From the NCBI GenBank assembly GCA_026260175.1, contig JAKCWW010000086.1, forward strand, positions 94,844-158,843: a stretch of 64,000 nt of DNA. The letters are read 5' to 3'. The notes beneath the pieces were generated by a model that ran no database searches, was not told where the DNA came from, and was given only the letters and a program-made list of their open reading frames with translations. How positions within the stretch are numbered: position 1 is the first letter of the stretch; every line of letters begins with the position of its first letter. Made by a program: the position numbers and the translations under genes. Shown piece by piece: positions 56,191 to 64,000 of the stretch. The stretch is from Reticulitermes lucifugus. Taxonomy: Eukaryota; Arthropoda; Insecta; Blattodea; Rhinotermitidae.

Positions 56191-59100
56191 GAATTCACTA
56201 TAAAACTCTACATATATAATTTACGCTATAAAGCAGCAGTTGAGTGATTTATACAAATCATTCCTTGACAAAGAGTACAATTTTAAAGTGCAGAGATAAT
56301 GGGCAACAGATTATTATTAAAACAACCTCACATTTCAAAATGCAGGGCCGTGTGAAATGTAATATCTGTCGCTGGCTATTTAGTGGAATCTTCATATATG
56401 ACATTTGTATGAAAATGGTGGCATGTCATAATGTGAAATGGTAATTCTGGGTGCATAATGCATAAAAGTTCATCCCTCAGTGTTGAAATGCAGCTATTTT
56501 CTTGGTTCAGACAATGAGAACTACTATTTTAATCATTTAAAAGTCATTATAGCGCTTCTAGTAACTCAGTGAGGAGAAAATTAATTTTGCAGAAGTCATT
56601 ATTTGTCAAATTCTCTTCTTCCGTTCAAGTGATATTTTGCGTCCCGTTTGGAGCGATGCGTACCACAACGACAGCTAATAACATTTTCTCTTCCGACGTG
56701 GACACTTTAGTCTAACTCTATGAAACAGAGCTCCTCTCGGAAAGTTAACAGATGTTGAGATAAATAAATTCCTAAAATGTTATGGCAATCAATCTCCACT
56801 ACTGTTTTCAAAAGATATCGTTTTAATTGTACAAGGCGGATCCAGATTCAAGCGGTTTACCTCCACAAGAGAGAATTTTGGAATTATTTAAATTCAGAAC
56901 AGTTCCGAGGGGCTGAAAACGTTGGTATCATGTGAGCATAATGTTCTGCGAGTTCCCCTTTGACATGACTCAAGAGCACTGAAATATAACAGTCGACTTT
57001 TGATCAAAAAATTATGAATGCCAGGTTTCAGCTGGCTGTAATCGGACGTAGCTATTTCGCCCTTGTGAATTCTGTTTATCTAGTAAAACTGCTTCATGAA
57101 GCAGGAGAAAGGAAAAGCTGAAAAATAAACACGATGGCCAGTATGTTACTAAGTGCATAGTGAAAAGTCTGTACGTTTGGAAACATTACTTAAAACCTGG
57201 GCAAGTTAGATTTTGGCATCAGGTCCCTAGAACACCACAGTACCACTTAACCTAACATGGAGCTTACACAAACAAATCAAGGGGAAGAAAAAATATTTCT
57301 GTTGTAATATTTGTAGGTCCTCCACGTCAAGCAGGTATTCACCGACGAAAGCCAAACTAGTAGCTGCCAGAATTCACACAGCCAAATCTACTGTACTTCG
57401 ATGTTCGCTAAGTAACGAATATCCATGTAATTTAATTGAATATTTCCCTCAGACATGAATAAGTTAACCGTGTAAAATAAAAATAATCGTGTGACATAAT
57501 GGAGTACAAACACTGAAAGTGTTTTGCGACAGTTGTAGCGTCTCACTTTCGGGAAAAAAAGTCGACAAGTATAGAACAATATTTTAACTGAAGGATCAAC
57601 ATGTCAGCCTCCATTTTGCGTCATGAATATCTCACACTTTCAATCCATGAACATTAAATTTCACCATGCGGACAACCTCCTCTAGCTGACCGCCTTAGTT
57701 CAGTCTAATTATACATCCAGCCACACATACAGGCAACGACGACAGAGAGTGTAATATGGAGACAGTGACGAAAGTGGCGTTGCAACGTCAGTAAGAGAAA
57801 GGCTACACTGCCAACTCATTTGTCTAAAATCCATTTTAAAATTATCCTCTCGTCTATGCCTGTGCCTCCAAGTGGCCAATTCAATTCAAGTTTTCCGATT
57901 AAAAATTTTTAAGTTTAATGTTTGTGAGATAATTTCAACTCTTCTGCGAAGCAGTGTTGGCATTTGTTCCGGTTGAACTGTGCGTATACAGGTAAACATC
58001 GTAGTCCTGCCAAGAACAGTAATAGACCAGTACATGACTTACGCGTTTGTAACCATTTTAATTTAGAATTTCGTCTCAGAGACTGTTTTGTAAAATAATT
58101 TTATAAAACTTACATTTCATTACACATAACCACAAATCAATGATAACTCTTGACATAAATGTTCCATTCTACACGCTATCTTTCTTTTCCAACAAACTTT
58201 TGCCAGGCTAAAAAGCACTTTGTCATGCTGCAGCGGGAATTCCTCGTAGTGATACGGACTCTGTGAACTCATAAATTCTCCTTTGTATGCACGGTCCTAG
58301 GGACAGAATCTAGAGCCAAAATGCTGCGAGTGAACATATGCGCAATAATAAGGTAGTGCAATATATTAGTGGACGACATCAAAGACTGCATAATAAATCA
58401 GAGACAGCAAATATGGCACAATATATATTAGCAGACGCTCTACAGTGCAATAATGAATCAGCGGGTTGTATCCAGGGTTATAGCAAGGAAACCTTGCTTT
58501 TCGCAGAGACGTCATCCATAACCGACGCCACCCACAAAAGACAACAAGTCGTCCGGTACACCCAGCGTGGCAACGGATATTACATTATACTGTTAAACAC
58601 TGAATTACATGGGAGATGAGATTGAACACGCGATGTTCTGTTACTGTTGCTATTAATAACTGTGCCATATGCATAACCCGAAGGTTTAGCACAAAAAAAA
58701 TAAAAAATCTTGGCACTTTTTCATGTTCTGAAGCAACTAAAACTAGTTAAAACACGAAATCACCCCCCTATTCTCGCATACAGACTTCCAGATCCTCTCC
58801 AGATTTCATTATCAGAATTTCTTCAGTATTCATTTACTTCAATTACCTTACGCTGATAATCCCGCATTTGAGAACAGGGTGCTAGGAGAATGTCTACATC
58901 AAAGAGAGAGAAAGTGAAGGAACTCTGAAGAAAACTGAATAATCAAGAGCCCCAAAATTTGTATACCAGCAAATATTTAGGACGATAAAACTATGGAGTT
59001 AAAATGATAAAGGCACGTAACATGCATGGCATAGACCAGAAATTCTTACAACTTTCTAGACCGGAAATATGCACTTGGGTATCCTAGTCGCGGGTAACAT

Positions 59101-60049
59101 AATTGGTTCTTAAATATGGTTCGGCTGATCCAAGAGCACGATCCTGTTGAAAAGCTGTGAACCTTCGGACCGCATAAGAGGTGGGTAAATTTTTGACCGG
59201 CTGCGCAACAATCAGCTTCTTAAGGAGGGCTGTGCTCCTTTCCAGCTGACACAGCTTTACAAAGTAACCGAATAAATATACAGGCCCTAATAATACTACA
59301 GCATGCGTGAGTTGATGAGTATTAATTTCAGGAGGATTCAGTCGTGATTCGAAAATCTGAATGTGGACAGCCTTCAGCACAATGGCACATAATCGCATAG
59401 TGAATAACTGCGTTAATGCCCCAAAGGTGGTTTCTACATTCTGATTTGTGCCGTTCATTTCATTAGGAAGGCGAGATCGATAATGTGTGCTGAGCCACAG
59501 ACCAAACAAAACCGCTAAACAGCTTAGGGCTGCCAGACCTTCCCGGATTCACTATCCGCATCGTGGGCAATATTCAGCTTCCATTGTTGTGTAACATCGA
59601 AGGATTTCACACAGAAGGGTGTTCAGTTTATTGAGTGAAGGGTCTAAATGTAAATGCGAAATACGTAACAAGTTTCCTTGTAGCCGAGGAAACGAACGTA
59701 AGCAATTATTGTGATTAAATCCAAGCCTTATAACGTTGAAACTATTTGAAACAACGTTATTTTGTTTTCATATTTCCGTGGTAAAGTACAGTTTCAGTTT
59801 CTGTACCGTTACAACTGACTGGTCAGACTCCACAACTGTCATAAAATTCGTCACTGAATTGTTAAATAAGACTGAATATTTTGTACTCCGTGACCCATTA
59901 CATAGGCTTTACCAACGCGTTCTTTACTTTCAAAATACCATAGATTTCATGGTACATGCGTAAACTTAGTTTCATGGATGCCCGTAGAAAAAATATAGCT
60001 TCTCTACGCCAATTTTGATTAAACTCACAAACGCTCAACAGTATTATCT
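56191..60049. other. no gene recognised
   Basis: Frames of 93 codons (58338-58619, plus) and 141 codons (59084-59509, minus) show no motifs and lack splice support. No clear repeat family delimited. AT-rich, probably intronic or old repeats. Confidence 0.45.
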
Positions 60050-60560
60050 ACACTTATACCGAATTTTACCCAATCAGACAATAAATTTGGAAAGTATTGA
60101 AGGAAATTAATTTAAGCCCCTAAGCAAAGTATGGCTTTCACTGCGCCATTTTTTACGAAACTCAACGTGGTTCAATGAATTTTTCTGGACATCTTCTATA
60201 CAGATTTTTATCCACAGTGAAGCAAAACTAGCAGGTACGCGCACAAAAGTATGGCTCTTACTTACTGTACCGATTTTCACAAAACTCAAACCAGACCAAC
60301 GGCATTATATGGACATCTTTTACATCCAGTGTCACACAATTCGGCCAATAAATGTGGAAAGAACACGTAGAAATTAATTTATACCCCTAAATAAAGCATG
60401 ACTCACTGAGCAGACTTCCACGAAACCCACGCTGGCTCTACAACTCTTTGTAAATAAATGCTGTACCGAGTTTCACGGAAATCCGTCTAACGACTTAGTT
60501 GCTGCTACTAGGTCCCAGACGGACGGAGGGCCGGATGCGGTCTCCACATAAGGCCTTCAC
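60050..60560 (+). repeat. diverged tandem modules ending in GGAC-type tail
   Basis: An 'agtatggct' block recurs at 60128, 60248 and, diverged, about 60395. 'aataaatttggaaag' at 60080 recurs at 60347 (267 bases). Each module carries a 'tttcac-aaact' phrase, and the last ends 'cagacggacggagg'. This is the same phrase type as at 1425-1530 and 48425. Class unknown; no sustained frame. Confidence 0.6.
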
Positions 60561-63500
60561 CTTTACTTCCTAAAGAACGCCTAAAATCATACAGCAATGT
60601 AGTTTTATACTAGGAGACGACTTCGAAGCATGCAGTAACCAACCTTAAATTTTAAGCGTATAGGAGAAAACGTACAGAAATATTCAAACCCAAGAACTCG
60701 GAGTCAGGTATTTGGCGCACGAATGCGAGAGTCGAAATCAATTTGTTTGCTTCAATATGCGCAATGTGTTATAAATAGACACTGAAATGTATCTGTATTC
60801 TTCACAAGCAGATCGCTGCAGCATACAATTAACTTCGCATTCTTCAGTCTAAATTAAGGCAGCCATGTGCGCTGAACTACAAACTTTTGCCTCCACAGAT
60901 TCACAGAACTGGAATAAAACTTCTAATTAGGATACAAAGTTTTGCTGCCTCCTTCAGAGGGAAAGTTTCAACTGAGACCTACTCAGGATATCACTCAATT
61001 ATCGGGAAATGCGTTGAGCAGAGGTCCTATTTCCAAGGTCCAGAATGTTGCTAAATATATGTAAATAAAATACGCATATGTTAGTCATTCTGTATCTCAG
61101 ACGCTTCTGCCAAACTATAAATGAACTAATGAGGCGTATGCTTAGGCGTGCACAGCGGTGATGACTATTGTGCGCATACTGTAAGCACAAGCCTCGAACC
61201 GGTATAATGGCTATAACATACACGATCGCGATTTTCCTCAGTTTCTCCAAGCACAATTAAAATACAAATGTCCGATTTATCTAATCCTTCTTTCAATTTC
61301 ATTCGAAAACCTATGAACTTGATCGTTAAATTTAAAATAAGTCATACTGGGAGAATGAGAATATATCTGGAATATAATTCCTATATTGTTCATCATCGAA
61401 ATATTAGACTAAAGAGAGGCACTTTTTTTAAAGATTCCAATAGGAATTTGAGCTCCGAATTCGGCTTAATTAGACTTCGTAATTCAAGTACAACCAACGT
61501 GTAAGACCGAACGTCGTGAGTGGCCTTCTAGTCTCGGTGCAAGGGCCAGTTATCCTTATCCTGATCGATATCTTTCGTTGTTCTACTTAGTCGCTCCACT
61601 AAGATGTTGGTATGCACGTAACTTTAGCACAGGCCACATAAGTTTCCCTTCATATGTTCTGCAATACGCCGTTCATAACGGTTATGACATTCCACGCTAC
61701 ATAAGCTACATAGTGAATAATCGTTATCATATTTCCCAAGAATAACATATTCTAGAAGGCACACGATATTTTGTCTACAAACTCTTTCTCGATCCCATTT
61801 TAGTTTCTGTCTTCAAATCATATGCCAGCAATTTATGTAATTTTCTACCTACATCACATGCGTATTGAAATGTATTATCGCAAACAACATGCCTGAAGTA
61901 GTTTGAATGTTCCACATCGTTTTCATCAATCGCTTTGTTTGATATCACAGGTCTTTCCTACAAAACATTATTCATTTTCTTAGTTGAAATCGTGTTATGG
62001 GCCCATTTTTCTTTCGAAACTTAAAACTGAAATATAAACGTCTGCCTTCCATTAAATGGGCACCGGTTTATATATGACTTCCTTAAACCCATCTTCCTCA
62101 CAAGCATTACACAATTTACCAGGTCTCTCAATCCAAGCAGAAAATACTCCTCCACCACAACCATATGAAACGTTTCATTTAACCCAATAATGTTACTGAG
62201 TGCTGGTTCCATATATTCCTAGGCATTTCATTTAAGTACACTTTAATGCCTTCTTTAGGCCCGTTGTGACTCTAAATTAAGGGGAAAATCCAAAGGCTGT
62301 GTAGAATTATCCTTCGCTCTCTGTCGTTCTTTACAGTGTTCTGGTTTCCTTTGTGTCGCGGTGATGTAACTCAAGCCACACACTACGACCGCGTGTGACA
62401 CGTGTGACTTACTTCCTATTACAGTTCAAGTTGGATTCATTCCACAGGATTTATTCTTCTTTCACCAGAATATTATGCACTTCAAAGGCTTGTATTACAG
62501 AAATTCTTCCTACTATCCCGTACACCAATTTCTTTCTTTAGGTATCGCATTTCTGCCCAAACAACGCATGCCTCAAAATTGTCGATTCTTTCACACGCCT
62601 TGTTGTCTCTTAGTTCCTGTGTTTTTGATAATAAAGTATCACCAGTATTAGTCCGCTTGTAGCTGAGTTACACATGTCGACACCGAAGGACCTAATTTAA
62701 ACACGATCCTAGCTGAATCGCATCTTCATCTTTGAGTAACAGGAGATGGAAAATTCGGTTAACACAGATACGACCGGAAAGTTTAGAGCAACGATATAAA
62801 ATTACATTCATAACTTGTAATAATAATTAATTTTGTTACTAGTTGACGTGACAAATCGTCCCAGGCATTGAGATAAAAATACTATTTGATAGTAGCTATG
62901 AAATACGGCTTAATACAAATTGGTTAAGTTACCCGGATCTTACTACTTTATAACCCGTTTTTATAAAAATGGAAACTCATTGCTTTTGCATGAGGACCTC
63001 GCTTCCTGGATGCCTACTTTTCTCAGTCATTTAAGATTCGCAGGTCGATAAAGCAGCAGCGAGTTTCCCGACTCCTGTGCCACACCTGTCTCCTAATGCA
63101 CAGTACAAATGACAGTCTACGGATTTATGACAATAAAAATTTATCATTTTTATGTGGTTTTAAAATCGAAGATGCGTCGCATTCCGTACAACATTATATT
63201 ATTTCAGTTGTGAGACATACTCTATAGGCCTACGCTGTCCAATGTTCCGGGTCTGTAATTCGGCTTTTCTCCACATTTCCACTGATAGCAGCAATCGGCC
63301 ACAATATTGCGTGATATATTCCCCACCAATCGTCACAGCAAAGTGAGAGGATGAGAACAGCAGTCCAATACAAACCATTAGTCGCAAAGCGGAAACAAAA
63401 TACTCGTACAACAAAATGCAACGACTGCAGAACAGCATATATTTTAACTGTGGGAAACCGTAAAATAAGCGGAACAGAACTGCGGTCAGCAATCAGTGAT

Positions 63501-64000
63501 GGGCGAGATGAATGTGACATGCAGTAAATAGAAGATGGGAAATGCATACTAAATTTTAGCATGAAGACAGGAAGGGAAGAGTTCAGTTGGGAGGCATGGA
63601 ATGGATTGAAATGGATACAGATATTCCGGGGCGAAGGTATGAAATGAAATTCAGCTGGATGAAGATATATATACTCCAGTGTCTTCAGGTTCCACAACAG
63701 AGAAATAATTTCTTATAATATCTTAAGATACCAGCAGCTTCTCATAAAGGACACCACAGATTACAACAGATTAAGTCAGGAATGTTATACATTAACGCAA
63801 ACTCTTTTTGTCTTGTTTATACGTTTCAATGCCTTTTGTATTCCAGTAAGCCTATGATATTATTTCAGTTCTAAGTCACTTATGTAAAGTCTACCACTGA
63901 AAAATTCGCTCACGAATAAACCCAACATCCTAAATTCCTTGCCCTTCTCTACTTGACTGTCATCCTTGACATTCCGCGATGAGGATGTGACAAACGTAGT
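60561..64000. other. no gene recognised
   Basis: Two overlapping minus frames (97 codons, 63199-63492; 155 codons, 63230-63697) are the longest. Neither has recognisable motifs, and their length is within chance. No SINE, LINE or inverted-repeat boundary could be supported here. Confidence 0.4.

Noticed and set aside
59084-59509. 141-codon minus frame
   Set aside because: No motif and within chance length; no splice support.
63230-63697. 155-codon minus frame
   Set aside because: Within chance length for this window, overlapped by another frame, and no recognisable domain or splice bounds. Left as unresolved.

Overview
This window looks like intron and intergenic DNA from a large, AT-rich, repeat-laden insect genome. 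The organism is inferred, not proven. The many tRNA-headed SINEs, arthropod-type LINE and mariner remains, and a palindromic repeat of a kind I associate with cockroaches and termites (Blattodea) point that way. There is no operon, CRISPR array, rRNA or credible stand-alone tRNA gene.

Host coding content is sparse. The one strong coding block is a + strand exon at 3577-4240. It is 221 codons, rich in Ser, Gln, Glu and Gly, and ends at a consensus splice donor; a second frame is open across nearly the same stretch. On the - strand a 67-base segment at 39183-39249 has a very good acceptor and donor and reads as an internal exon. A 54-base segment at 28624-28677 has an excellent donor. Three further - strand segments (9986-10035, 32338-32403, 35050-35165) are weaker. 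None matches a family I recognise, and I cannot say whether they belong to one gene or several.

The rest is mobile-element sediment. At least six tRNA-derived SINE families are visible. SINE1 (tRNA-Leu-like) has five copies at 1-80, 340-565, 11882-12092, 22185-22452 and 53973-54267. Three insertions keep clear target-site duplications: 14 bp at 326/566, 15 bp at 19108/19354 and 11 bp at 37334/37542. A fourth keeps 10 bp at 22175/22453. One SINE1 copy sits inside the B box of another SINE at 53912-54375. LINE 3' remains lie at 13590-13970, 45655-45740, 52654-53012 and 55866-56190. DNA transposons are a decayed mariner-like transposase (26330-27190), a Tigger/pogo transposase C-terminus (46390-46712), a Tigger-type terminus (38676-38732) and a 164-bp hAT-type MITE with an 8-bp duplication (27306-27469).

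Two recurrent structures are the most interesting. One is a palindromic element with about nine copies, a shared 3' end, differing 5' ends and, in the best copy (18529-18759), a 15-bp direct repeat; this fits retroposition rather than cut-and-paste. The other is a short motif of hammerhead-like form (CUGANGA, one extra base, short stem, GAAAC), seen about ten times on both strands, three times within one 775-bp inverted-repeat element (23248-24022).

Assembly gaps (11980-12029, 54151-54210) and isolated Ns (22271-22315) all fall inside SINE1 copies.
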